Of a DNA stretch of 15,142 nucleotides, positions 6,860 through 14,486 are shown one piece after another. Under the pieces are notes generated by a model, which saw nothing but the letters and a program-made list of their open reading frames with translations, had not been told where the DNA came from and made no database searches. A program made the translations under genes and the position numbers. The stretch spans positions 1-15,142 of the forward strand of contig CANHWS010000049.1 of NCBI GenBank assembly GCA_947464365.1, in the 5' to 3' direction. The first letter of the stretch is position 1; each line of letters begins with the position of its first letter. Source of the DNA: Cytophagaceae bacterium. Lineage in GTDB: Bacteria > Bacteroidota > Bacteroidia > Cytophagales > Flexibacteraceae.

Positions 6860-7798
6860 TCAAATGGCAGGCACCTTAACAGGTAAAGGCACCTCAAACG
6901 TGAGCCCTTCAAGGGCAAGGTCGGTATGCCCAAATACCTCTCTGGCCTGGTCTAGCAAGGGACATGGATCCTCGTATCGGCTACTGAAATGGCCGATCAA
7001 AAGGTGACCCACATTGGCTTGTAACGCAATTTGGGCAGCTTGCCTTGCTGTGCTATGGAAGGTCAAGGCAGCTCGGTCGTTTCCGTCATCACCAAAGGTC
7101 GCCTCATGATAAAGCAGGTTGACACCATCCAGTAAGTGGATCAGGGCTGGGTTGTACCGCGTATCGCTACAATAGGCATATCGACGAGCTGGCCTTGGGG
7201 CGGTAGTATGGTTGTGATAATCATACTTGAGCTCGCCATCGGGGTGGTAAACATTGTTCCCAGTAGCCAATGCTGCTAGCTCTTGCGGCAATACGTCAAC
7301 TGGTAAGGAGTGTCGCAACAAAGCGAAGGATCGGATTTTCTCCTCAAACACGAAGCCTGTGGTTGGCAACCGGTGATCTAGCGGAAGTGTATAAACCCTA
7401 ACCCTAGCATCTTCGTGGATCAAGGCTAAAGGTTGAGGCTCAATAACTTTGAAAAATACTGGGTAGGACAATACCGCTCCCGAAATCCGCCAATAGGTCG
7501 TAAGCCATTCGTCCAGACCTGCAGGGCCATATATTGTCAACGGGGCTTTGCGACCTGATAGGTGCAAAGATGACAACAAACCAGGCAACCCAAGGCAATG
7601 ATCTCCGTGCAAATGGCTTATGAATATGTTGTGGAGTTTGCCCGGACGAACTTGTTCGGCCTGCATCCGGATTTGTGTGCCCTCGCCGCAGTCGATCAGA
7701 TAAACTTCCCCGTCGGCATAGACCGCCTGCGACGTATGGTGACGTCCGTAGGCGAAGGAAGCAGCATTTGACCCAAGTATCTTGACTTTGAACTCCAC
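6860..7798 (-). CDS. rnz: ribonuclease Z (tRNA 3' endonuclease)
   Basis: This encodes 312 residues. RNase Z is a cytoplasmic zinc metallo-beta-lactamase-fold enzyme that trims the 3' trailer of tRNA precursors. The zinc ligands are all in place: H62-x-H64-x-D66-H67 (SHLHGDH), H142 in DHRLPTTGF, D212 in YCSDTRY and H270 in LIGHFSSRY. The YHEATF motif around H231 and H248 in FHSTARQAA complete the family pattern. Length and positions agree almost exactly with bacterial short-form RNase Z. The start is GTG (7796-7798), since the protein start VEFKVKILGSN lines up with the family start and no ATG is nearby upstream. It follows the STAS gene by 79 bases on the same strand; I recall this pairing in other Cytophagales, so the two may be co-transcribed. 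Confidence 0.95.
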   Translation of the reverse strand: MEFKVKILGSNAASFAYGRHHTSQAVYADGEVYLIDCGEGTQIRMQAEQVRPGKLHNIFISHLHGDHCLGLPGLLSSLHLSGRKAPLTIYGPAGLDEWLTTYWRISGAVLSYPVFFKVIEPQPLALIHEDARVRVYTLPLDHRLPTTGFVFEEKIRSFALLRHSLPVDVLPQELAALATGNNVYHPDGELKYDYHNHTTAPRPARRYAYCSDTRYNPALIHLLDGVNLLYHEATFGDDGNDRAALTFHSTARQAAQIALQANVGHLLIGHFSSRYEDPCPLLDQAREVFGHTDLALEGLTFEVPLPVKVPAI

Positions 7799-7877
7799 AA
7801 ACAGAAATTAACTTGCAGATATTGACTGGATTGTAATCAGGCCACAGGGAGGCTGCTATTAGCAGTTGGCCACATCC

Positions 7878-8264
7878 TTAGGCATTCCCAGGGTCCTCTA
7901 ACTTGAGCTGCGCCTCAATCTCAGACAAGAAAACCGCGTCAATAGCCTCAGCTACGGTTGGCAACTGATTCAGGACGTCGTGCAACTGGGCCATGCGCAG
8001 GAACTGGTCCACACTGTCAGACGCATTGACGAAGATAAAGATACCATCGGCCTCGGTACAAAGACGGTGCAATACCAACAATACCTCGGCTCCATCGGCG
8101 TCTAGGGACTCAATGTTGCGGGCATCAAAAATGATGTTACGGAACCCTTCGGCCTGAAGGACTACTAGTTCGGACTTGACCTTGGTGCAGTTGGCCTGTA
8201 CCAATTTGTCTGTAGCCACCTCGAAGATGGCGTATTGTTCACTTTTGTCGATCGAGATTTTCAT
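7878..8264 (-). CDS. STAS-domain protein (anti-sigma-factor-antagonist fold)
   Basis: This encodes 128 residues from the ATG at 8264. One STAS domain fills residues 1-110: the first beta pair (MKISIDKSEQYAIFEV), a helix (CTKVKSELVVLQAEG), the strand FRNIIFDARN, the loop IESLDADGAEVLL and the second half ending near LPTVAEAIDAVF. An acidic tail of about 15 residues follows. In SpoIIAA-like proteins the loop reads D-S-S-G and the serine is phosphorylated by a partner kinase. Here it is D55-A56-D57-G58, so the usual phospho-acceptor is missing. It may be a permanently active antagonist or a binding scaffold outside sigma control; that is inference. No kinase or sigma gene is nearby. It lies between purC and rnz with a likely promoter at 8367-8394. 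Confidence 0.88.
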   Translation of the reverse strand: MKISIDKSEQYAIFEVATDKLVQANCTKVKSELVVLQAEGFRNIIFDARNIESLDADGAEVLLVLHRLCTEADGIFIFVNASDSVDQFLRMAQLHDVLNQLPTVAEAIDAVFLSEIEAQLKLEDPGNA

Positions 8265-8302
8265 CAGGGCAGCTTTGCTGGTATCGGTAGTATTGGTGGT
8301 GG

Positions 8303-8318
8303 ACTAGGTACCCCTAGT
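8303..8318. repeat. short inverted repeat in the STAS leader
   Basis: ACTAGG (8303-8308) and CCTAGT (8313-8318) form a 6-bp stem around TACC, about 40 bases ahead of the STAS start. This could be an operator or a small RNA hairpin. It is short enough to be chance. Confidence 0.3.
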
Positions 8319-8365
8319 ACAATTAGGTTATAAAGCCATCAGGATACTTTTGGCAGAAGTACAAA

Positions 8366-9331
8366 TCAAATATAAGGCAGGATCGCTTGCTCAATCCTGG
8401 CAGCCTCCCACTGGGGATCTTGGTGATATAAATATGGGATAAATTTGGTCCCCGTGACTAGCTCATAGAGCTCTTTATACCGGGCAGAGATTTCCTCTAG
8501 CCACTCGTCGGTCATAATCGGAACAGTCTGCCCCTCATGCCCCTGGAAACCATTATCGATCAGCCAACGACGGACAAACTCTTTGCTGAGTTGTTTTTGC
8601 TCTTGCCCAGCAGCTTGTCGCTCCTCGTACCCTTCTGCATAAAAATATCGGCTGCTATCAGGGGTATGGATTTCGTCCATTAGCATCACCTTACCATTGT
8701 AGTCCCCAAACTCGTATTTGGTATCGACCAAGATTAAGCCTCGCTTAGTGGCCATTTGGACCCCACGTTGGTATAATGCCTGTGTGTAGGCCTCAAGCTG
8801 GACATATACTTCTTCTGAAACGATGCCTTGGGCAATAATCTCCTCTCGGCTGATATCCTGATCATGCCCTTCGGATGCCTTGGTTGTTGGCGTGATGATC
8901 GGGTTTGGCAGTTGATCATTCTCCTTCAGGCCTTCAGGTAGTGGCACCCCACAAAGTGACCGGTGGCCCGCAGCATATTGTCGCCAGGCGTGTCCGACCA
9001 AGTAACCACGAATCACCATTTCGACAGCATAAGGTTTGCACTTCTTTCCGATCGAAACAAAGGGCACAGGTACTGCCTCCAGCCAGTTCGGAACAATGTC
9101 TTCTGTAGCGGTGAGGAAATACGAAGCTAATTGGTTCAGGACTTGCCCCTTACCCGGTATAGGCCTTTGCAAGATGACATCAAAAGCTGAAATGCGGTTT
9201 GAGGTCACCATCACTAGTTTGGTGCCTAGGTCATAGACATCACGGACTTTGCCATGATAGACGCTAAGGAGACCAGGCAATTTCAATGGGATCGTCAGGA
9301 CGTCGAATGAATCTGGATAGTTGCTGGACAT
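8366..9331 (-). CDS. purC: SAICAR synthase (phosphoribosylaminoimidazole-succinocarboxamide synthase)
   Basis: This encodes 321 residues from the ATG at 9331. PurC joins CAIR and aspartate with ATP in purine synthesis, in the cytoplasm. Visible motifs in order are YHGKVRDVYDLG (ATP loop), SNRISAFDVIL, IPGKGQVLNQLA, the VRGYLVGHAWRQY segment, LILVDTKYEFG and MLMDEIHTPDSSRYF (metal and substrate site), then LSKEFVRRWL. The frame stays open upstream to a TTG at 9451, but that 40-residue extension is unlike the family, and a TAnnTTTG element (9395-9402) falls inside it. I therefore take the ATG, giving the usual length of about 310-320. The longer C-terminal region is that of the larger PurC form found in Bacteroidota and yeast. 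No other purine gene is nearby. Its last codons overlap the -7 element of the STAS gene. Confidence 0.95.
   Translation of the reverse strand: MSSNYPDSFDVLTIPLKLPGLLSVYHGKVRDVYDLGTKLVMVTSNRISAFDVILQRPIPGKGQVLNQLASYFLTATEDIVPNWLEAVPVPFVSIGKKCKPYAVEMVIRGYLVGHAWRQYAAGHRSLCGVPLPEGLKENDQLPNPIITPTTKASEGHDQDISREEIIAQGIVSEEVYVQLEAYTQALYQRGVQMATKRGLILVDTKYEFGDYNGKVMLMDEIHTPDSSRYFYAEGYEERQAAGQEQKQLSKEFVRRWLIDNGFQGHEGQTVPIMTDEWLEEISARYKELYELVTGTKFIPYLYHQDPQWEAARIEQAILPYI
8367..8394 (-). promoter_or_regulatory. promoter of the STAS gene, inside the purC 3' end
   Basis: On the minus strand TTG (8394-8392), 17 bases, then TATATTTG (8374-8367) matches the Bacteroidota pattern. The -7 element is made from the last purC codons and the first bases of its TGA stop. 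The predicted start of RNA would give a leader of about 95 bases to the ATG at 8264. Confidence 0.5.
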
Positions 9332-9394
9332 TGGAACCTGAAGTGTGCTTTCGATATCGGAATGCAGATCAAAACCGAAGGCTTGATCACAGCG

Positions 9395-9402
9395 CAAACC
9401 TA
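9395..9402 (-). promoter_or_regulatory. possible -7 promoter element (TAGGTTTG) for purC
   Basis: TAGGTTTG on the minus strand matches TAnnTTTG and lies 63 bases ahead of the purC ATG at 9331, in the 129-base gap after the upstream gene. I found no TTG at the proper -33 distance. Confidence 0.45.
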
Positions 9403-9460
9403 CATCCTGAAAGTCGTAATTAGACCAGTCCGAGGCCGAAAAACTTACCAATAGAGCTAG

Positions 9461-10546
9461 TTATTTGTAGCGCCTAAGCAGTTTTTGGATTGACTCCGAA
9501 TTTTTAGTGGCTACCTCTAAGTTCTGGTCCGCCACCCGGATGATCTGGGCCGTGGCTTCTGACTTGCTTTGGCTAAGGTGAAACTTGGCCATCCTTGCCA
9601 TTTGGGCCACCTGATCAATATCCTTCGCGTATTGACGTTGGGCTTGCTCCCCATCTGGGATGCTCAACAAGCGCGACATCAAGACTGCAGAGAGATTGAG
9701 GTAGGCAAGACCAAGGTCCAGGGTGTTTTCAGGGTTGTAGCGTTGGGATTGACAGGCTAGGAACAAGGGTTTGCGTTCGTCATGAGTCCGGACAAAGGCA
9801 GTAAGACTATCCTGAAAGCTCTGGCAACGCATTTTTTGCCCAGCCTTCGCGCTGATCGCCTGATCACTACCCTTCTTGATGGTTGCCAAATCTACCTCAC
9901 AAGGCAGCAACTGGAACATTGGGGCAGAAGGAAAATGGGTTAGGATAGCCTTCTGGGGCTGGAGATCAAACCAATTGCGCTCAAACTGATGGACATAGCG
10001 ATCGTTTTGTAGGCTCCCTGCTCCCCAAGTCGGCTCAATCAGGTGCCATTGTTTGCCTATCAGGAGTGCCACCCAAGCGTGGTTAGGTTGTTGCCAGCTA
10101 AGCTGCTCCCCCTCTGCCGATCGGGCAAAGCCGCTAACCTCATAGGTTTGGAGGCCTACGCGTGAAGCTACATAACGATAAGCTGCCACATAGCCCGAAC
10201 AGACACCCAAGCGGCGTGACCACACCGTTTTTGCCTCAGCTAACTTAGGGTTCCCCAAGCTGCCTGACTGACGAAATGCGTCAATATCATAACGTACCTC
10301 ACGGGCTAAAATGGTGTATATCAAGGCTGCTTTGCCAAGTTCGTCTAATTGTTGAACCTTGACGTAATCGGCAAATGAGTCTAGCGTTTTGAGGTTTTGG
10401 CTGGTTGTTTTGCCCACAATCGCCTCAATGTTAGTCCAGTTAAGGCCGCTATCAGACTGGGCCTTGGCCGTCCTAGGGGTTAGGAAGGCTGTTAGGAGCA
10501 AAATCAGTAGGGCAAATGTGGTATGCTGGAGGCGGGTTTGGGGCAT
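9461..10546 (-). CDS. exported transglutaminase-like protein, KY type, with Glu at the catalytic Asp position
   Basis: This encodes 361 residues. A signal peptide (hydrophobic 11-21, then TPRTAKAQ, cleavage near 28-30) points to export. The transglutaminase-like domain spans about 70-220, with C116 in RRLGVCSGY and H156 in PNHAWVAL. The third residue, expected to be Asp in D-x-T-W-G-A-G, is Glu171 (IEPTWGAG). The WGAG motif followed by FxxNWFDLQPQKAILTHFPSAPMFQLL is characteristic of the kyphoscoliosis-peptidase/CYK3 branch. The C-terminal 140 residues are mainly helical. It is a paralogue of the gene just upstream (10760-11965), sharing domain order and motifs. C216 and C241 have counterparts there and could form a disulfide. 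The substrate is unknown; bacterial members may be peptidases, transferases or inactive binders. It is 213 bases from its paralogue and 129 bases from purC. Confidence 0.8.
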   Translation of the reverse strand: MPQTRLQHTTFALLILLLTAFLTPRTAKAQSDSGLNWTNIEAIVGKTTSQNLKTLDSFADYVKVQQLDELGKAALIYTILAREVRYDIDAFRQSGSLGNPKLAEAKTVWSRRLGVCSGYVAAYRYVASRVGLQTYEVSGFARSAEGEQLSWQQPNHAWVALLIGKQWHLIEPTWGAGSLQNDRYVHQFERNWFDLQPQKAILTHFPSAPMFQLLPCEVDLATIKKGSDQAISAKAGQKMRCQSFQDSLTAFVRTHDERKPLFLACQSQRYNPENTLDLGLAYLNLSAVLMSRLLSIPDGEQAQRQYAKDIDQVAQMARMAKFHLSQSKSEATAQIIRVADQNLEVATKNSESIQKLLRRYK

Positions 10547-10759
10547 AAGGATAGTTATATTGAGCTAAGGACAAAAGTGCGCCTTCCGTGCTATAAAAAT
10601 GGAACCAACCTTAGTGTGGTTTACAAATCTGAACAAGGCTTTTTGGGATAACCAAACCAGAACTTTACCAATCTAGAAGATTTTGAATTTGCCCTATCAA
10701 AACGGCACCACAGTCGACATTATTTTTGACGATGGAAATCAAAACCACGTGGCAATAAG

Positions 10760-11965
10760 CTACCACTCCTCAGATTGCAGGTAGGAACTAAGACTAGCTG
10801 ATATCTCGGTATAATTTATAGTCCACCATTCCCACCATTTTGCGTCTTTTCGATGGTGCCTCAACAGCCTCTGAATTTCGATGCAGCGGTTAATCCTCTC
10901 GTCAATAATCTGGACTGCCTCTGTATCATCATTTGATTGTGATCTAGAAAAATAGTCTCTACTAGATCTAAAAAGATACAAAATATAGTCTAATTCTCGA
11001 TAAAATATAGCTAGTAAATTTGGGTCTAACTCGTGGTTTTTAAGGTGATAAATGTAAAGCGATAGCCCACGTTTGAAAAAAGCGTAACCAAGACTCGCTG
11101 TGTTAAGTGGGTTATAGTAAAAGCCTTGCCGAGCCACATAGACATCTTTGTATTCATCCAGAGTAGCCAAATACTTGTCAATACTGTCAGTGAATGAAAT
11201 ACAAGGACGTCCCTCCTCGGTTCTTAAATCTGCATCATGGAGGCCTGTGTGATCCTGAATCTCCTTAACAGATATAGGACATCGCAACAGTTGAAAAATA
11301 GGTGAAGTCGGGATATGTGTAATTATAAATACCTCAGGTAGTGGAGCAAACCACTCAGGATCAAAGTGCTCGTAAAAGACATCATCAGCGCAGTATCCTG
11401 CCCCCCATGTAGGATCAACAGGGTGCCATACATTGTTCAAACGGACTAACAACCAGGCATGCCTAGCACTTTGCCAACACACTGTATCTTCCTCTGACTG
11501 CCTATCATAACCATCCACTTCAATTACTGGGATCTTACAATCCTCAGCAATGGCGCGATATAATCTTACATAGTCACCACAGATTCCTAAGCGATTCCGC
11601 CACGTGTAATCAGGTTTATCCAAAAAGTCATCCTGAAACTTGTCCTTGTTTTTTCTTTTGTACACATAGTACCTGACCCTAGTTGCTACTCCAAAATATA
11701 TAAGGGCAGCACGATCTCGTTCGGATAACCCTTGCCTATTTACAAATGTCGCAAATGCTTCATGACTTACTAGGTCTTGGTCATTTGCCTTATGGTAAGT
11801 GGCATTAATCCTAGACCAAAACACCTCGTTAAAAATCTCTTGTGCCTCCTTTAGGCTAAGGGATTGAGCAAAGGCTTCAAAATTGATCATGCCAAGAAGG
11901 AAGACACATAACAGTGTCCGACCGATGACCCTTCGCCAGCCAATCATACCACACCTTACAATCAT
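10760..11965 (-). CDS. exported transglutaminase-like protein, KY type, complete Cys-His-Asp triad
   Basis: This encodes 401 residues from the ATG at 11965. The ATG at 11947 gives a cleaner signal peptide (MIGWRRVIGRT, hydrophobic core, FEAFAQ) and better fits the -7 element at 11970-11977. The triad is intact: C129 in LGICGDY, H169 in ARHAWLL and D184 in PVDPTWGAG. A downstream segment, FDPEWFAPLPEVFIITHIPTSPIFQLL, aligns with the neighbouring paralogue. The helical C-terminal region carries extra aromatic residues (WWEWW near 377) and a 30-residue tail that the paralogue lacks. Nine cysteines are present; C229 and C255 match the paralogue's C216 and C241. Its 3' half is notably AT-rich: about 28% GC in 10921-11040 by my count, against about 50% in dsbD and the paralogue. 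This suggests a different history or relaxed constraint. The start is 9 bases after the dsbD stop. The substrate is unknown. Confidence 0.8.
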   Translation of the reverse strand: MIVRCGMIGWRRVIGRTLLCVFLLGMINFEAFAQSLSLKEAQEIFNEVFWSRINATYHKANDQDLVSHEAFATFVNRQGLSERDRAALIYFGVATRVRYYVYKRKNKDKFQDDFLDKPDYTWRNRLGICGDYVRLYRAIAEDCKIPVIEVDGYDRQSEEDTVCWQSARHAWLLVRLNNVWHPVDPTWGAGYCADDVFYEHFDPEWFAPLPEVFIITHIPTSPIFQLLRCPISVKEIQDHTGLHDADLRTEEGRPCISFTDSIDKYLATLDEYKDVYVARQGFYYNPLNTASLGYAFFKRGLSLYIYHLKNHELDPNLLAIFYRELDYILYLFRSSRDYFSRSQSNDDTEAVQIIDERINRCIEIQRLLRHHRKDAKWWEWWTINYTEISASLSSYLQSEEW

Positions 11966-11969
11966 GCTA

Positions 11970-12000
11970 CAAAACTACTTGCCAGCTTTGTAGTTGGCAA
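11970..12000 (-). promoter_or_regulatory. promoter overlapping the dsbD stop codon, for the AT-rich transglutaminase-like gene
   Basis: On the minus strand TTG (12000-11998), a 20-base spacer, and TAGTTTTG (11977-11970) form a full Bacteroidota promoter. The TAG of the -7 element is the dsbD stop codon. RNA would begin near 11963, so translation would more likely start at the ATG at 11947 than at 11965. Confidence 0.55.
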
Positions 12001-14236
12001 CAGCCTGATCGAGAAAGGCAATATAGGCCTCCACATCTAAGTTGTGGGCCCGTGGCTGCACCAATAGCTGCTCCTTAGCACCTAGCGTGACATAATAAGG
12101 CTGGGCATTGTTATTAAACTTCGTGATCTGGAAGTCGGCATTTTGTTTGCCGATGCTCGTTTTTTCCTTGTTGTCGTAGGTGCTGGTGTACCATTCCGTT
12201 TGTGGTAGTTCCGTTTTATCATCGACATAGAGGGCGACCAGAACAAAGTTTTCACGCAGGCGTTTCAGAACTCGTGGGTCTGACCAGACACGTGCTTCCA
12301 TCTCACGGCAGTTGACACATCCATGGCCCGTGAAGTCAATGAACAAGGGTTTGTCTTGCTCCTTCGCACAAGCTAGGGCCTGTTTGTAGTCAAAATAGCC
12401 ATTGAGGCCATGCGGCCAATGCAGGATCTCGCTATGGCGAGGGGTGGCACAGCGTTCGCTGGTCGATAGCGATGGAGCCGAAAGGTTACCGGTGAATTCA
12501 GCGATCTTACCAAGGTCAAAGTCTTGGGTATTGATGGGTGGTAGATAGCCAGACAACTGCTTGAGTGGCGCTCCCCAGAGGCCTGGGATCAGATAGACCA
12601 CAAAGCTAAAGACAACGATTGCCATCGTGAGGCCTGTAAGGCTGGTATGGCTAGCGGGGCTATCATGAGGGAAGCGAAGTTTGCCAAGTAGATAGAAACC
12701 GAGTAGGGCAAAAATCACGATCCAGAGGCTGAGGTAAACCTCGCGGTCCAAGATGCCCCAATGATAAGCTTGGTCGGCAATGCTAAAAAACTTAAGTGCA
12801 AGGGCCAGCTCGATAAAACCAAGAACTACTTTCACAGAATTGAGCCATCCGCCAGACTTAGGCAAACGCTGCATGGCTTGCGGGAAAATAGCAAAGGCAG
12901 TGAATGGCAAGGCAAAAGCCAAAGAGAACCCGAACATGCCAATCACAGGCATCAGTACGGCGCCACCAGCACTTGCCACCAAAACAGACCCTACAACTGG
13001 GCCTGTGCAGCTAAAGCTGACAACCACAATTGTCAAGGCCATAAAGAAAACTCCATACAGACCTCCCTTTTCACTTTCTGAGTCTATGCGGTTGACCAAG
13101 GTGCCAGGCAAAACGATCTCGAAAGCACCTAGGAAAGAGAAGCCAAACAAAAGGAAAACCACAAAAAACAACAGGTTCGGGAGCCAGTGGGTGCTCAGGA
13201 AGTTGGCAAACTCAGGCCCATTGATACGGGCCACGACAGTGCCAATAATGGTATAGATGGCGATGATCGAGAAGCCATAAAACAAGGCCAGCCTAATGCC
13301 TTTGGCCCTAGACTTCTGCTGTTTGGTGAAGAAGCTCACCGTCATCGGGATCATTGGGAAAACGCAAGGTGTGAACAACGCCGCTAGGCCAGCGAAAAAC
13401 GAGAGCAAGAAAAAGCCGAATAGGGAGTCTGATTGGGCTCCTTCTGGCTGGGTAGGGATTGTAACCGAAGCAGAGTCTTGGATTAGCGGCGTCGTTGCCT
13501 TGGCACTTGTTATGCTGTCAAAGTATCGTTTTTCGGCTTGGACCTTGATATTGTTAGTATCAGCAGGAGCTGTCTTTACATCAATCGGGGCAGAACTATT
13601 GGTGGCAGTGGGCGCATTGGCCGACTGGGCCTGTAGTTCAGAAGTATTGGCGGCACCACTGGTGGATAGTTTGACAACAAAGTCCTCATTCGATGGGATA
13701 CAACGGCCATCCACATCGGTACAGGCTTGTGCATCGTATGCACCTGCAATCTCTGAAACCGGCGCCTTGATCTTGACCTTCTGCCTGAACTCAGCTTTAC
13801 CTACGAAATACTTGATTTCAGCATTCCAGATTGGGTCAAATTTCTTTTTGGGATGGACCGGGATCAGCTTACCAACTGCCTCATAAGACGATGAAGGCTT
13901 GAGCTTGACAGTTGTAACTGTGGGTCCGATGTTCGGGTCAAAGTCAGAGCTGTATAGGTACCAACCGCTTTCGACTCGGACCTTAAAGACCAACTCGGCC
14001 ACTGACCCAACTTTTGGTTTAGCTGGGCTGATAGAAACTGTCCACTCAGTAGGCTTGACCACTTGAGCAATTCCACTCCCTAGGCCAAGGACTAGCATCA
14101 GAAGTGTCAGGAAACCTTGTCCAGTTCTTTTGCCAAGACTAATCGTCAGACAAGAAAAAAGTACCTTGCATTGGCTTACCAGTCGATTTGGACTGGTTCT
14201 TGCAGGTAAGGCAATGGTCGATGTACGAGGATTCAT
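11975..14236 (-). CDS. dsbD: thiol:disulfide interchange protein DsbD
   Basis: This encodes 753 residues. DsbD carries electrons from cytoplasmic thioredoxin across the inner membrane to periplasmic proteins. All three redox modules are visible. The N-terminal DsbD-alpha immunoglobulin-like domain (about 60-190) has C172-x6-C179 in QACTDVDGRCIP. The eight-helix membrane core (about 272-550) has C291 in LFTPCVFPMIP and C410 in VSFSCTGPVVGS. The C-terminal thioredoxin-like domain (about 610-750) has C640-V-N-C643 in GHGCVNC and a likely cis-proline at 713 (AQPYY). A Ser/Thr/Ala-rich linker (about 190-270) joins the first two. The signal peptide has a long basic leader of about 40 residues before FLTLLMLVLGLG; the start at 14236 is supported by a TAnnTTTG element just upstream. 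It may be transcribed with the two transglutaminase-like genes downstream, which hold likely redox-sensitive cysteines. Confidence 0.95.
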   Translation of the reverse strand: MNPRTSTIALPARTSPNRLVSQCKVLFSCLTISLGKRTGQGFLTLLMLVLGLGSGIAQVVKPTEWTVSISPAKPKVGSVAELVFKVRVESGWYLYSSDFDPNIGPTVTTVKLKPSSSYEAVGKLIPVHPKKKFDPIWNAEIKYFVGKAEFRQKVKIKAPVSEIAGAYDAQACTDVDGRCIPSNEDFVVKLSTSGAANTSELQAQSANAPTATNSSAPIDVKTAPADTNNIKVQAEKRYFDSITSAKATTPLIQDSASVTIPTQPEGAQSDSLFGFFLLSFFAGLAALFTPCVFPMIPMTVSFFTKQQKSRAKGIRLALFYGFSIIAIYTIIGTVVARINGPEFANFLSTHWLPNLLFFVVFLLFGFSFLGAFEIVLPGTLVNRIDSESEKGGLYGVFFMALTIVVVSFSCTGPVVGSVLVASAGGAVLMPVIGMFGFSLAFALPFTAFAIFPQAMQRLPKSGGWLNSVKVVLGFIELALALKFFSIADQAYHWGILDREVYLSLWIVIFALLGFYLLGKLRFPHDSPASHTSLTGLTMAIVVFSFVVYLIPGLWGAPLKQLSGYLPPINTQDFDLGKIAEFTGNLSAPSLSTSERCATPRHSEILHWPHGLNGYFDYKQALACAKEQDKPLFIDFTGHGCVNCREMEARVWSDPRVLKRLRENFVLVALYVDDKTELPQTEWYTSTYDNKEKTSIGKQNADFQITKFNNNAQPYYVTLGAKEQLLVQPRAHNLDVEAYIAFLDQAVANYKAGK

Positions 14237-14246
14237 AAGTGTGCTA

Positions 14247-14254
14247 CAAAAGTA
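14247..14254 (-). promoter_or_regulatory. -7 promoter element (TACTTTTG) for dsbD
   Basis: TACTTTTG on the minus strand matches TAnnTTTG and ends 10 bases before the dsbD ATG (14236), predicting a leader of only a few bases. It is followed by TAGCA, as is the element at 11970-11977. No TTG sits at the proper -33 distance. Confidence 0.5.
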
Positions 14255-14471
14255 ACATGAAAAGAGGTCCTAATGTTGGGCTTTTTGTGCTTTTGAGGTT
14301 TTGTGATCGTGGAGTAGGCTAGCGAAACTGGGGCATACCAAATCTGATTTTTGTTTTTGCTGCAGATGCCCTTAGTGCCCTAATTACCTATATTGCAGCT
14401 AACCAAAAGAGGCCCCGTTTCAGGACCGACAGTACCCAGATTTGAGTTGTTATCCAAGATACAAACTTGCC

Positions 14472-14486
14472 CCAAACCACGTTTGG
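14472..14486. repeat. short inverted repeat, possible operator
   Basis: CCAAAC (14472-14477) and GTTTGG (14481-14486) form a perfect 6-bp dyad around CAC, 114 bases before the glycosyltransferase start. Its symmetry fits an operator half-site pair, but it is short and unproven. Confidence 0.3.

Noticed and set aside
7838..7870. Small dyad CTGCT-ATT-AGCAG between STAS and rnz as a terminator
   Set aside because: The stem is only 5-6 bp and no T tract follows on the minus strand.
9332..9451. N-terminal extension of purC to a TTG start
   Set aside because: The 40 extra residues do not resemble PurC, the start would be TTG, and a -7 promoter element lies inside the stretch.
10743..10754. Perfect 8-base palindrome CCACGTGG as an operator
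   Set aside because: A single 8-base palindrome is expected by chance in 15 kb, and it lies downstream of one gene and far from the next start.
10677..10784. Plus-strand open stretch of 35 sense codons between and into the transglutaminase-like genes
   Set aside because: It has no start codon at its head, overlaps the 3' end of a well-supported gene on the other strand, and matches nothing I recognise.
12780..13886. Two long plus-strand ORFs (158 and 196 codons)
   Set aside because: Both lie opposite the dsbD membrane core and linker; their low-complexity, basic or Ala/Ser-rich products are typical of antisense shadows.
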